The position numbers and the translations under genes are program-made. Below are positions 38,094 to 45,678 of a stretch of DNA of 55,419 nucleotides, one piece after another (within the stretch, counting starts at the first letter, position 1; each line of letters opens with the position of its first letter). Below the pieces are notes generated by a model that was not told the DNA's origin, searched no databases, and was given only the letters and a program-made list of their open reading frames with translations. Source of the stretch: Spongiactinospora sp. TRM90649 (GTDB lineage: Bacteria; Actinomycetota; Actinomycetes; Streptosporangiales; Streptosporangiaceae); assembly GCF_029382225.1 (NCBI RefSeq), contig NZ_JARLTC010000050.1, positions 1 to 55,419 on the forward strand, written 5' to 3'.

Positions 38094-39888
38094 CGAATCG
38101 ACTCTCGGCCGCACCGCGCCGGACGACGCCCCGGCCCCGGACGGCACACCGCCGCAGGGCCTGCGCGCCCTGGCCTCACGCGGCCCCGTGCGGTGGGGCG
38201 CCGCCGCCGTCGGCCTGGCGGTGCTCGCCTACGGGCTGGCCGCCGGGCTCCCCGCCTACTGGGTGTTCCTCGCCATGTCGGCGGTGATCTCGGGCGTGCT
38301 GCTGCAGAGCCTCGGGGTGGTGGCCGGGCAGGCGGGGATGGTCTCGCTGTGCCAGATGGCCTTCGCCGCCATCGGCGCGTGGACCACCGCCCAGCTCAAC
38401 GTGTGGGGCGTACCCGGCGGCCTGTACGTGTGGCTGCCCCTCGCGGGGCTGGCAGCCGTGCCGTTCGGCCTGCTGATCGGGCTGCCCGCGCTGCGGCTGC
38501 GCGGCGTGCACCTGGCGATCATCACCCTGGGCTTCGCGGCCACCGTCGACATCGTGATGGCCGCCAACTCCTTCCCCGGCGTGAGCCAGGGCATCGTGGT
38601 GGGCCGACCGGCCGGGCTGGGTTCCGACCGGCAGTTCTTCCTGTTCTGCTGCGGGGTGTTCGCCCTGGTCGGCGTGGCCCTGGCGCTGGTACGGCGGACC
38701 CGGCTCGGGGCCTCGTGGCGGGCGCTGCGGGAGTCCGAGCGGGCAACGGCGGCGGCCGGGACCAGCGTGCCCGGGGCCAAGCTGAGCGCGTTCGCGGTCA
38801 GCGCGTTCATCGCGGGGACCTCCGGGGCGCTGCTCGCCGGGCAGCTCGCGATGGTGGTGTCGCGGAACTTCGACCCCGGTCAGTCGCTGGTCGCGTACGC
38901 GGTGGCGATCATGGCGGGCGCTCACCACGCGGAGGGCGCGCTCATCGGAGGCGCCCTCGGCGTGCTGGTGGCCGAGCTGCTGCGGCGGCTGGGAGTGCCG
39001 CAGCAGTGGGCGAACGTGGTGTTCGCGGTCGGCGCGGTGCAGGCGATGACGCAGGGGTCGGGCATGAGCGACGGCCTGCGCGCGGTGCTGCGCAGGCGGC
39101 GCCGTACCCGCTCCGGGCCGGGCTCTCCCGCCGTGACGCCACCGGCGGCACTGGAACCCGCCGTGCCCCCGCCCGGCGGCCCGGACGCGTTGCGGATCTC
39201 CGGGGTCAGCGTCCGGTACGGCCGGGTGGTCGCGGTGGACGACGTGACGCTCACCGTGCCCGCCGGGGCCGTGCACGGCCTGGTCGGGCCGAACGGCGCG
39301 GGCAAGTCCTCCCTCGTCGACGCGATCAGCGGGTTCGTCCCGGCGGGCGGCGGCACGGTCGAGGTCGGCGGCGTCAACGTGGCCGGGCTCGCGGTGCACC
39401 GGCGCTCCCGCGCCGGGCTGCGCCGGACGTTCCAGCAGGACCGGGTGCCCGTGGGGCTGACCGTGCGGGAGTACCTGCGCTTCGCGGCCCGCCGTCCGCT
39501 CGGCGACGCCGAGCTGGCCGAGGGGCTGGCCGGGCTGGTGGCGGTCGCGCCCGGCGACCCGATCGCGGCGCTGGACGTGGGCACGCGGCGGCTGCTGGAG
39601 GTCGCGGGCACGCTGCTGGCCCGCCCCGCCGTCGCCGTGCTGGACGAACCGGCGGCCGGGCTCGGGCATTCCGAGAGCGAGCGGCTCGGCGCCTGGCTGC
39701 GGGAGGTCCCCACCAGGTACGGTGCCGCGGTGCTGCTCATCGAGCACGACCTCGACCTGGTCAGGACGGCCTGCTCGGGCGTGACGGTGCTCGACTTCGG
39801 CGAGGTGATCGCCGAGGGGCCGCCCGCCGAGGTGTTCGCCGAGCCCCGGGTCCTGCGGGCCTACCTGGGCGAAGAGCCCACGACCTGA
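38080..39888 (+). CDS. LivM-LivG fusion: permease plus ATP-binding domain
   Basis: A 602-residue protein. Residues about 35-340 form a LivM-type permease (ISGVLLQSLGVVAGQAGMVS, LCQMAFAAIGAWTTAQLNV, IVMAANSFPGVSQGI). After a Pro-rich linker, residues about 368-600 form a LivG-type ATPase with Walker A GPNGAGKSS (about 403-411), RRTFQQDRVPVGLTVREYLR, Walker B VAVLDEPAAGLGH and LLIEHDLDLV. The signature loop is degenerate (LDVGTRRLLEVAG instead of LSGGQ). The fusion enforces equal amounts of one permease and one ATPase. Confidence 0.9.
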   Translation: MRPADESTLGRTAPDDAPAPDGTPPQGLRALASRGPVRWGAAAVGLAVLAYGLAAGLPAYWVFLAMSAVISGVLLQSLGVVAGQAGMVSLCQMAFAAIGAWTTAQLNVWGVPGGLYVWLPLAGLAAVPFGLLIGLPALRLRGVHLAIITLGFAATVDIVMAANSFPGVSQGIVVGRPAGLGSDRQFFLFCCGVFALVGVALALVRRTRLGASWRALRESERATAAAGTSVPGAKLSAFAVSAFIAGTSGALLAGQLAMVVSRNFDPGQSLVAYAVAIMAGAHHAEGALIGGALGVLVAELLRRLGVPQQWANVVFAVGAVQAMTQGSGMSDGLRAVLRRRRRTRSGPGSPAVTPPAALEPAVPPPGGPDALRISGVSVRYGRVVAVDDVTLTVPAGAVHGLVGPNGAGKSSLVDAISGFVPAGGGTVEVGGVNVAGLAVHRRSRAGLRRTFQQDRVPVGLTVREYLRFAARRPLGDAELAEGLAGLVAVAPGDPIAALDVGTRRLLEVAGTLLARPAVAVLDEPAAGLGHSESERLGAWLREVPTRYGAAVLLIEHDLDLVRTACSGVTVLDFGEVIAEGPPAEVFAEPRVLRAYLGEEPTT

Positions 39889-39902
39889 CCGGAGGAGGAC
39901 CC

Positions 39903-40586
39903 ATGGATCTGGAGTTGCGGGACGTGAGCGTGGCCAGGGGCGGCCAGCCGGTGGTCAGGGACGTGACGCTGACCGCCGGCGGGGGCCGGGTCACGGTCCT
40001 GCTCGGGCCGAACGGCGCGGGCAAGACGACGCTGCTCGAAGCGATCTCGGGCGTCGTCCCGGCCGTCAAGGGCGAGATCGGGCTGGGCGGCCGGGTGCTC
40101 ACCGGCTGGCCCCGCACCCGCCGCGCCAGGTACGGCCTGGCGCACGTGGAGCAGGGCCGGGCCGTGTTCGGCACTCTGACCACCCGTGAGAACATCGCGC
40201 TGGTCGGCGACCCCGCGCGCGCGGTCGAACTGTTCCCGGAACTGGACCGGCGGCTCGACGTGCGCGCGGGGCTGCTGTCCGGCGGTGAGCAGCAGATGCT
40301 GGTGCTGGCCAGGGCCATCCTGACCGGCCCGGCCGCGCTGCTGCTCGACGAGATGTCCCTGGGCCTGGCCCCGGGGATCGTGCGCCGGCTGCTGCCGGTG
40401 ATCCGGCGGCTGGCAGACGAGGGGTGCGCGGTGTTGCTGGTGGAACAGTTCGCCCACGCGGCGCTGGCCCTGGCGGACACGGCGTACGTGCTGGCGCACG
40501 GAACGATCACATACGGCGGCGACCCCTCGCCGCTGCGCGAATCCGATGCCGCGCTCAAGCGCGCATATCTGGGAGATGACACGTGA
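39903..40586 (+). CDS. LivF-type ATP-binding protein
   Basis: A 227-residue ATPase. Walker A GPNGAGKTTLLEAISGVV, GLAHVEQGRAVFGTLTTREN, signature LSGGEQQMLVLARAI, Walker B ALLLDEMSLGLAP (Met where Pro is usual), and VLLVEQFAHAALALADTAYV. It pairs with the ATPase half of the fused protein to power the importer. GGAGGAGG precedes ATG 39903. Its TGA overlaps the GTG of the amidohydrolase gene (40583-40586). Confidence 0.93.
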   Translation: MDLELRDVSVARGGQPVVRDVTLTAGGGRVTVLLGPNGAGKTTLLEAISGVVPAVKGEIGLGGRVLTGWPRTRRARYGLAHVEQGRAVFGTLTTRENIALVGDPARAVELFPELDRRLDVRAGLLSGGEQQMLVLARAILTGPAALLLDEMSLGLAPGIVRRLLPVIRRLADEGCAVLLVEQFAHAALALADTAYVLAHGTITYGGDPSPLRESDAALKRAYLGDDT

Positions 40587-42145
40587 ACGAGGCGGATCTG
40601 GTGCTGGTCAACGGGCGCGTGCTCACCATGGACCCGGCGCGGCCGACCGCGCCGGGCCTTGCGGTGCGCGACGGGAAGATCGTGCACGTCGGCGACGCCT
40701 CAGGGTGGACCGGCACCGAAGTGGTGGACCTGCGCGGCCGCGTGGTGCTGCCGGGGATCAACGACTCGCACCTGCACGCGTGCGGCTACGGGCTGCACCG
40801 CCCGCCGTTCTGCCTGGACGTGGCGCTCGGCTCGATCGCCGAGGTGCGCGAGACGGTCGCCGAGGCCGTACGGCGGGCGGGCCCCGGCGAGTGGATCCGG
40901 GGCACCGGCTGGAACCCGGGACGGCTGGCCGAGCACCGCATGCCGGGAAAGGCCGACCTGGACGACGTGGCGCCGCACCACCCGGTGGTCCTGCAGGACT
41001 TCTCCGGCCACACCACCTGGGCGAACTCCAGGGCGCTGGAACTGGCCGGGCTGAGCGGGGAGGGGCTGCTGCAGCACGGCGACCAGGGGCTGGTCCAGGG
41101 CCTGGTGCCGCCGCCCCAGGGCGGCATGGTGCGGGTGCTGCGCGAGGTGCTGGCCGAGCTGAACGGCTATGGCATCACCAGCTTCACCGAGCCGGGCCTG
41201 GGCCCGGGTGGCGGCACGACGTTCGCGGGCGGGATGGGGGCCGACGTGCTCTCGGCGTACGCGGAGCTGGCACGGGCGGGTGAGCTGACCGCGCGGGTGA
41301 GCGTGCTCGGGCTGCCCAGTGGCATGTCCGGCGCGTCCGTGGAGGACACCGCGGCCTACCTCGCCGACCTGCCCAAGGACCTGGACGGCGTGGACGAGCG
41401 GGTGCTCAGGCTGCTCGGCGTGAAGGTGTTCGCCGACGGGATCCCGCCCACGGAGACCGCGTGGATGCGGGAGCCGTACCCGTCGGGCGCGCACGGCTCG
41501 CTGTGCACGCACGGCGCGACGGACGCCGAGCGGGTGGCCGAGCTGGACGAGATCCTGCGCCTGGTGCACCTGGCCGGGCTGCAGGCGGGCGTGCACGTGG
41601 TGGGCAGCCGGGGCATCGACGCCGTGGTGGAAGCGCTGGCCACGATCTCCCGCGAGCATCCCAGGCACGACGCCAGGCACTATGTGATCCACGGCCAGTA
41701 CGCCTCCGCGTCGGCGCTGGCCACGCTGGGCGAGCTGGGCTACGGGATCAACCTGCAGCCGGTGCTGCAGGCCATGGAGTCCGGCACGACGCGGGACATG
41801 TTCGGCGCGGAGGCGGCCGAGCGGGAGTGGCCGGCCAGGTCGGCGATCGACGCGGGCGTGCTGACCGCGTGCAGCTCCGACGCCCCGGTGACCGGCCCGG
41901 ACTGGCGGGTGGGCGTGGCCGCGCTGACCGCCAGGGACGGCGAGGGCATCTCGCTCACCGAGGCGCTGGGCACGTACACGGTCGCCGGGGCCAGGCAGGA
42001 CTTCGCCGAGACGTGGAAGGGCACCCTCGGCGAGGGCATGGCGGCCGACCTGTTCGTGAGCGGCGCGACCGACGTCGAGGAGGTCGTGACGGCGCCGGTC
42101 GAGCTGACCGTGTTCGACGGCCGGGTCGTCTGGTCCGGTGCCTGA
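40583..42145 (+). CDS. YtcJ-like metal-dependent amidohydrolase
   Basis: A 520-residue enzyme of the amidohydrolase superfamily (Amidohydro_3). DLVLVNGRVLTMDPARPTAP and VVDLRGRVVLPGINDSHLHA are the N-terminal beta-sandwich and the H-x-H metal motif (SHLHA). GVKVFADGIPPTETAWMREP carries the lysine position, GVHVVGSRGIDAVVEAL and YVIHGQYASASALATL give the later histidines, and TACSSDAPVTGPDWRVGVAA the aspartate. It hydrolyses amide or ester-like bonds of small molecules. Coupled translation with the transporter (GTGA overlap) argues that it degrades the imported solute. Substrate unknown. Confidence 0.9.
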   Translation: MNEADLVLVNGRVLTMDPARPTAPGLAVRDGKIVHVGDASGWTGTEVVDLRGRVVLPGINDSHLHACGYGLHRPPFCLDVALGSIAEVRETVAEAVRRAGPGEWIRGTGWNPGRLAEHRMPGKADLDDVAPHHPVVLQDFSGHTTWANSRALELAGLSGEGLLQHGDQGLVQGLVPPPQGGMVRVLREVLAELNGYGITSFTEPGLGPGGGTTFAGGMGADVLSAYAELARAGELTARVSVLGLPSGMSGASVEDTAAYLADLPKDLDGVDERVLRLLGVKVFADGIPPTETAWMREPYPSGAHGSLCTHGATDAERVAELDEILRLVHLAGLQAGVHVVGSRGIDAVVEALATISREHPRHDARHYVIHGQYASASALATLGELGYGINLQPVLQAMESGTTRDMFGAEAAEREWPARSAIDAGVLTACSSDAPVTGPDWRVGVAALTARDGEGISLTEALGTYTVAGARQDFAETWKGTLGEGMAADLFVSGATDVEEVVTAPVELTVFDGRVVWSGA

Positions 42146-42177
42146 GCCGCGAGAGCCGAGATCGTTAGATGCCGAAC

Positions 42178-42183
42178 TATACT
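42178..42183 (+). promoter_or_regulatory. -10 element for a leaderless MarR transcript
   Basis: TATACT ends 8 bases before ATG 42192, the spacing expected when transcription starts at or next to the start codon. No Shine-Dalgarno is visible. The -35 region is not well conserved. This separates MarR expression from the upstream operon. Confidence 0.45.
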
Positions 42184-42191
42184 TTCGCGCT

Positions 42192-42689
42192 ATGACGGGA
42201 CACCACACGTTGCGGCAGACCGAGGAGGCGATCGGCGAGCGACTGGGTGGCCTGAACGTCGATTTCGAGGCCATGTGGGCGGTGTCGAACATCTACCGCG
42301 CCTCCTCGGCGATCCGCAATCACCTGGAGCAGACCGTGCTCCGTGACACCGGTCTGACCTGGACCGGGTTCGTGGTGATGTGGGTGGTGTGGATATGGGG
42401 CGACAGCGAGCCGCGCCACGTCGCCGCCGAGGCGGGCATCTCCAAGGGCACGCTCACCGGTGTGGTCAAGACCCTGGAGTCGTATCGGCATCTGCGGCGT
42501 TTCCCGCATCCCACCGACGGGCGGCGGGTGATGCTGGCGCTCACCGTGACCGGTGAGCGCTTGATGCGGGACCTGTTCCCGGAGTTCAACCGGCAGGAGG
42601 CGTTCGTGGTGAAGCAGCTCGACAGCGAGCGGCGGCGCGACCTGGCCATCTCGCTCAAGCGGATCCTGGAGCACCTGGAAAGCGTCTGA
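42192..42689 (+). CDS. MarR-family transcriptional regulator
   Basis: A 165-residue protein from ATG 42192. The winged helix (about 60-130) includes SEPRHVAAEAGISKGTLTGV, VKTLESYRHLRRFPHPTDGR and RVMLALTVTGERLMRDLFPE, the classical MarR pattern with the wing 'PTDGRRV'. Long N- and C-terminal helices form the dimer. It probably responds to the phenolic or amide compound handled by the preceding transporter and hydrolase and may bind the AT-rich region upstream of that operon. It lies 46 bases after the amidohydrolase stop with its own -10 box. Confidence 0.9.
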   Translation: MTGHHTLRQTEEAIGERLGGLNVDFEAMWAVSNIYRASSAIRNHLEQTVLRDTGLTWTGFVVMWVVWIWGDSEPRHVAAEAGISKGTLTGVVKTLESYRHLRRFPHPTDGRRVMLALTVTGERLMRDLFPEFNRQEAFVVKQLDSERRRDLAISLKRILEHLESV

Positions 42690-42712
42690 CCGGCGGCCTT
42701 CGGGGGCCTTCC

Positions 42713-43669
42713 CTAGGGTTGCGCCTCCGTCGGCCACTGGCGGAGTTTCTCCGGGTTGCGCACCGCCCAGATGCGGCTGATCCGGTCGCCGGTGATCTCG
42801 AACGCGGTCACCGTCACGGTCACGCCCTGCTGCAGGGCGACCAGGCCGGGCTGGCCGTTGACCGTGCGTTCCAGGATGGTCGGGTCGACCGCCTTGTCGG
42901 CGAGGCCGAGCAGGTAGCGGGCGATCCGCGCGCCGCCCGCGATCGGCCGCAGCCCGGCGCTGACCAGGCCGCCGCCGTCGACGATGGCGGTGGCCTCGGG
43001 GTCGAGCAGGCCGATGAGGGCGTCGATGTCCTTGGCCTCCCAGGCCCGTTTGAAGTCGCGGACGACGGCCGAGCGCCGCGCCGCCGGGGACGCGGGCGCG
43101 GACGCCTGCGGCCGGGCGGCGCGGATGCGGCGGCGGGCGGAGGAGGCGAGCTGACGGCAGGCCGCCGGGCTGCGCCCGACGATCTCGGCCACCTCGGCGA
43201 AGGGGTGGCAGAAGACGTCGTGCAGGATGAACGCCACCCGCTCGGCCGGGGTCATCTCTTCGAGCACGACGAGGAAGGCCATGTTGACCGACTCGTCCAG
43301 GGTGACCCGGTCGGCCGGGTCGGCGGTGTCGGCGGCGGGCCTTACCTCGCCCCACTCGGCGCGGTCGGGCAGCGGCTCGGGGATCCACTCGCCCACGTAG
43401 CTTTCCCGGCGGGCCCGCGCCGAACCGAGCAGGTCCAGGCAGACACGACCGGCCACCCTGGTCAGCCAGGCGCCGGGAGACTCGATGGCCTCCCGCCCCT
43501 CCGGTGACATGGCGTACCAGCGGGCATAGGTCTCCTGCACCGCGTCCTCGGCGTCGGCCAGCGAGCCGAGCAGCCGGTACGCGAGATTGATCAACTGGCG
43601 CCGCTCGCTCATGATCGCGCTCAGGCTCGGATCGAGCGGGCCGTCTCCCGGCCCGGATGGATCGCTCAT
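42713..43669 (-). CDS. ECF41-type (SigJ-like) sigma factor with C-terminal SnoaL-like domain
   Basis: A 318-residue protein. Region 2: LINLAYRLLGSLADAEDAVQ, ETYARWYAMSPEG, SPGAWLTRVAGRVCLDLLGS. Region 4: EEMTPAERVAFILHDVFCHP then FAEVAEIVGRSPAACRQLAS. The C-terminal NTF2-like domain has the two ECF41 hallmarks, VDGGGLVSAGLRPIAG (DGGG motif) and AVRNPEKLRQW (NPDKL motif), and regulates sigma activity without an anti-sigma factor. It is divergent from a carboxymuconolactone-decarboxylase-like gene, the standard ECF41 partner, whose promoter matches the ECF41 consensus. Confidence 0.93.
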   Translation of the reverse strand: MSDPSGPGDGPLDPSLSAIMSERRQLINLAYRLLGSLADAEDAVQETYARWYAMSPEGREAIESPGAWLTRVAGRVCLDLLGSARARRESYVGEWIPEPLPDRAEWGEVRPAADTADPADRVTLDESVNMAFLVVLEEMTPAERVAFILHDVFCHPFAEVAEIVGRSPAACRQLASSARRRIRAARPQASAPASPAARRSAVVRDFKRAWEAKDIDALIGLLDPEATAIVDGGGLVSAGLRPIAGGARIARYLLGLADKAVDPTILERTVNGQPGLVALQQGVTVTVTAFEITGDRISRIWAVRNPEKLRQWPTEAQP

Positions 43670-43740
43670 CGTCTCCCCCGCTGGTTCACGTCCTCATCTG
43701 TCCGACGAGACGGCGCGCCGGATTGTGAGGCCGGAGCGCA

Positions 43741-43767
43741 CCTCACATTCTCGGCGGCTGTGTCGTC
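43741..43767 (+). promoter_or_regulatory. Putative ECF41-dependent promoter of the CMD-like gene
   Basis: CCTCACA (43741-43747), exactly 16 bases, then CGTC (43764-43767), 63 bases before ATG 43831. The ECF41 consensus as I recall it is TGTCACA-N16-CGTC. Five of the seven -35 bases, the whole -10 and the spacer match. Confidence 0.65.
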
Positions 43768-43830
43768 GGACCATTGAGCGACCCGGGCCCGGCCGCGAGA
43801 GTTCACCGTGATCGAGAGGAACGTCGCACC

Positions 43831-44331
43831 ATGTCCACGCCGACCATGACCGAAGAGGTCAAGTCACGTCTGCTCGACCCTACCGAGCACTTCCCCGAGC
43901 TGGCGAAGCTCTCCGCGGCGGTGCACAACGCCATCCAGAAGGGACCGGTTCCGCAGAGCACCATCAGCCTCATCCAGCTCCGCGCCGGTCAGATCGTCGG
44001 CAGCACCTATCACGCCATCCGGGTCGGCACCGCCATGCGCAAGGCGGGCGAATCGGAGGAGCGCCTCACCGCCCTGGCCACCTGGCACAACGCCCCCTAC
44101 TTCACCGACGCCGAACGGGTGGCGCTGGAACTGCTGGAGGCCGTTCTCCTGCCGAACCCGTCCGGGGAACGTGTCTCGGACGAGTTGTTCGCCCGGGCGT
44201 CGGCGCACTACGACGAGCAGGCGCTCTGGACGCTGACCATGGCGATCGGGCACTTCTGCCTGTTCATCCCGGTGGCGCTGATCGGCAAGCCGATCCCGGG
44301 CCGGCCGATCGGGAAGAACTACAGCAAGTGA
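43831..44331 (+). CDS. Carboxymuconolactone-decarboxylase/AhpD-like protein lacking the CxxC
   Basis: A 166-residue all-helical protein with AGAGGAA upstream of ATG 43831. It follows the AhpD-like pattern LSAAVHNAIQKGPVPQSTIS, LIQLRAGQIVGSTYHAIRVG, MRKAGESEERLTALATWHNA and YFTDAERVALELLEAVL. In active relatives the segment after 'QI.G' is C-x-x-C...H; here it is S58-T-Y-H61, so both redox cysteines are gone. Partners of ECF41 sigma factors are usually CMD-like oxidoreductases. This copy may have lost peroxidase or disulfide activity and kept a binding role. Confidence 0.88.
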   Translation: MSTPTMTEEVKSRLLDPTEHFPELAKLSAAVHNAIQKGPVPQSTISLIQLRAGQIVGSTYHAIRVGTAMRKAGESEERLTALATWHNAPYFTDAERVALELLEAVLLPNPSGERVSDELFARASAHYDEQALWTLTMAIGHFCLFIPVALIGKPIPGRPIGKNYSK

Positions 44332-44478
44332 TCCCCGCCCGCGCGCGCTAGCCGCGCGTGGGCCGGCCCTGCGGGGGAAGGGCCGCGGCGGGGCGACGAT
44401 CCGGATCTCCGGGGTCGTCCGGCTGGGGCGGTTGCGCATCCGCCACGCGCGGTGGTGACCTTCCCAGGGCCGCGCGGT

Positions 44479-45615
44479 CTAGCGGACGAGCCGGAAGAAC
44501 GCGCGGACGTCGGCGATCAGCAGGTCCGGGGCCTCCATCGCGGCGAAGTGGCCGCCCCGGTCGAACTCCGACCAGTGGATCACGTTGTTCTCCCGCTCGG
44601 CGAAACGGCGGATCGCCGCGTCGCCGGGGAAGACCGCCACGCCCGTGGGCACGCCGGACTTCTCATTGGCCCGCCCCCATTCGGCGGCGCCCTCCTTGTA
44701 CAGCCGGGCCGAGGAGGCCGCGGTGCCGGTGAACCAGTAGATGCTGACGTCGGTGAGCAACTGGTCCCGGTCCACCGCCTGTTCTGGCAGGTCGTGCGCG
44801 GGGTCGGTCCACTCCTTGAACTTCTCCGCGATCCACGCGAGCTGGCCCGCGGGCGAGTCGTGCAGGCCGAAGGCCAGCGTCTGCGGCCGGGTCGACTGGA
44901 TCATGGCGTAGCCGGAGCGGTCGTGGTCGGTGTAGAGGGCCAGCCGGGCCAGCTCGGTCTCGGTCATCCCGTCCGCCTCGCCGGGCTGGAACGTGGGGAA
45001 GCCCAGCGCGCCGTTGACGTGCACGCCGACGACGTTGCCCGGGGCGACACGGCCCACTTCGGGCGAGACCACCGAGCCGGTGTCGCCGCCCTGCGCGCCG
45101 TAGCGGTCGTAGCCGAGGCGGCTCATCAGCTCGGCCCAGGCGCGGGCCACCCGCGACGGGCTCCAGCCGGTCTCGCGGGTCGGGCCGGAGAAGCCGAAAC
45201 CGGGCAGCGAGGGCGCGACCACGTGGAAGGCGTCCGCCGGGTCGCCGCCGTGCGCGCGGGGGTCGGTGAGCGGGCCGATGACCTTCATGAACTCGGCGAT
45301 CGAGCCGGGCCAGCCGTGCGTGAGGATCAGCGGGAGCGCGTCCGGCTCGGGTGAGCGGACGTGCAGGAAGTGGATGTTCTGCCCGTCGATCTCGGTGGTG
45401 AACTGCGGGAACTCGTTGAGCGCCGCCTCGTGCGCGCGCCAGTCGTAGGCCGTCCGCCAGTAATCGGCCAGCTCCCTGGCGTACCCGGACGGCACGCCGT
45501 ACGACCAGCCGGTGCCGGGCAGCTCGTCCGGCCAGCGGGTGCGGGCCAGCCGCTCGCGGAGGTCGTCCAGGTCGGCCTGCGGGACATCGATGCGGAACGG
45601 GTTCATCTTCGCCAT
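44479..45615 (-). CDS. Epoxide hydrolase (alpha/beta-hydrolase with EHN domain)
   Basis: A 378-residue enzyme. The N-terminal EHN cap (MNPFRIDVPQADLDDLRERL, ARTRWPDELPGTGWSYGVPS) is followed by LPLILTHGWPGSIAEFMKVI (HGWP oxyanion region), SLPGFGFSGPTRETGW, and the nucleophile in YGAQGGDTGSVVSPEV (Asp in GGDTG). The late block FPGDAAIRRFAERENN and DRGGHFAAMEAPDLL contains the catalytic histidine (GGHFAAME). It opens epoxides to diols, as in juvenile-hormone-epoxide-hydrolase-like bacterial enzymes. ATG 45615 is chosen over GTG 45621. It is divergent from a WYL regulator across a strong operator. Confidence 0.92.
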   Translation of the reverse strand: MAKMNPFRIDVPQADLDDLRERLARTRWPDELPGTGWSYGVPSGYARELADYWRTAYDWRAHEAALNEFPQFTTEIDGQNIHFLHVRSPEPDALPLILTHGWPGSIAEFMKVIGPLTDPRAHGGDPADAFHVVAPSLPGFGFSGPTRETGWSPSRVARAWAELMSRLGYDRYGAQGGDTGSVVSPEVGRVAPGNVVGVHVNGALGFPTFQPGEADGMTETELARLALYTDHDRSGYAMIQSTRPQTLAFGLHDSPAGQLAWIAEKFKEWTDPAHDLPEQAVDRDQLLTDVSIYWFTGTAASSARLYKEGAAEWGRANEKSGVPTGVAVFPGDAAIRRFAERENNVIHWSEFDRGGHFAAMEAPDLLIADVRAFFRLVR

Positions 45616-45634
45616 GCCCACTACGCTAGAACCG

Positions 45635-45659
45635 AGCTAGGACAGGTTCGGTCCTAGCT
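45635..45659. promoter_or_regulatory. Perfect 9-bp inverted repeat between epoxide hydrolase and WYL regulator
   Basis: AGCTAGGAC (45635-45643), 7-base spacer, GTCCTAGCT (45651-45659). A second pair, ACCGA and TCGGT, is nested around and inside it. The element lies 20 bases from each divergent start (45615 and 45679), so one bound dimer could control both genes. Confidence 0.65.
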
Positions 45660-45678
45660 GTACGGAAGGATCGACGGC

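Noticed and set aside
38193..40586. Very long plus-strand frame that ends in the LivF sequence
   Set aside because: Only the last 227 codons (from 39903, with a strong ribosome binding site) are real. The upstream part is an off-frame read of the LivM-LivG fusion.
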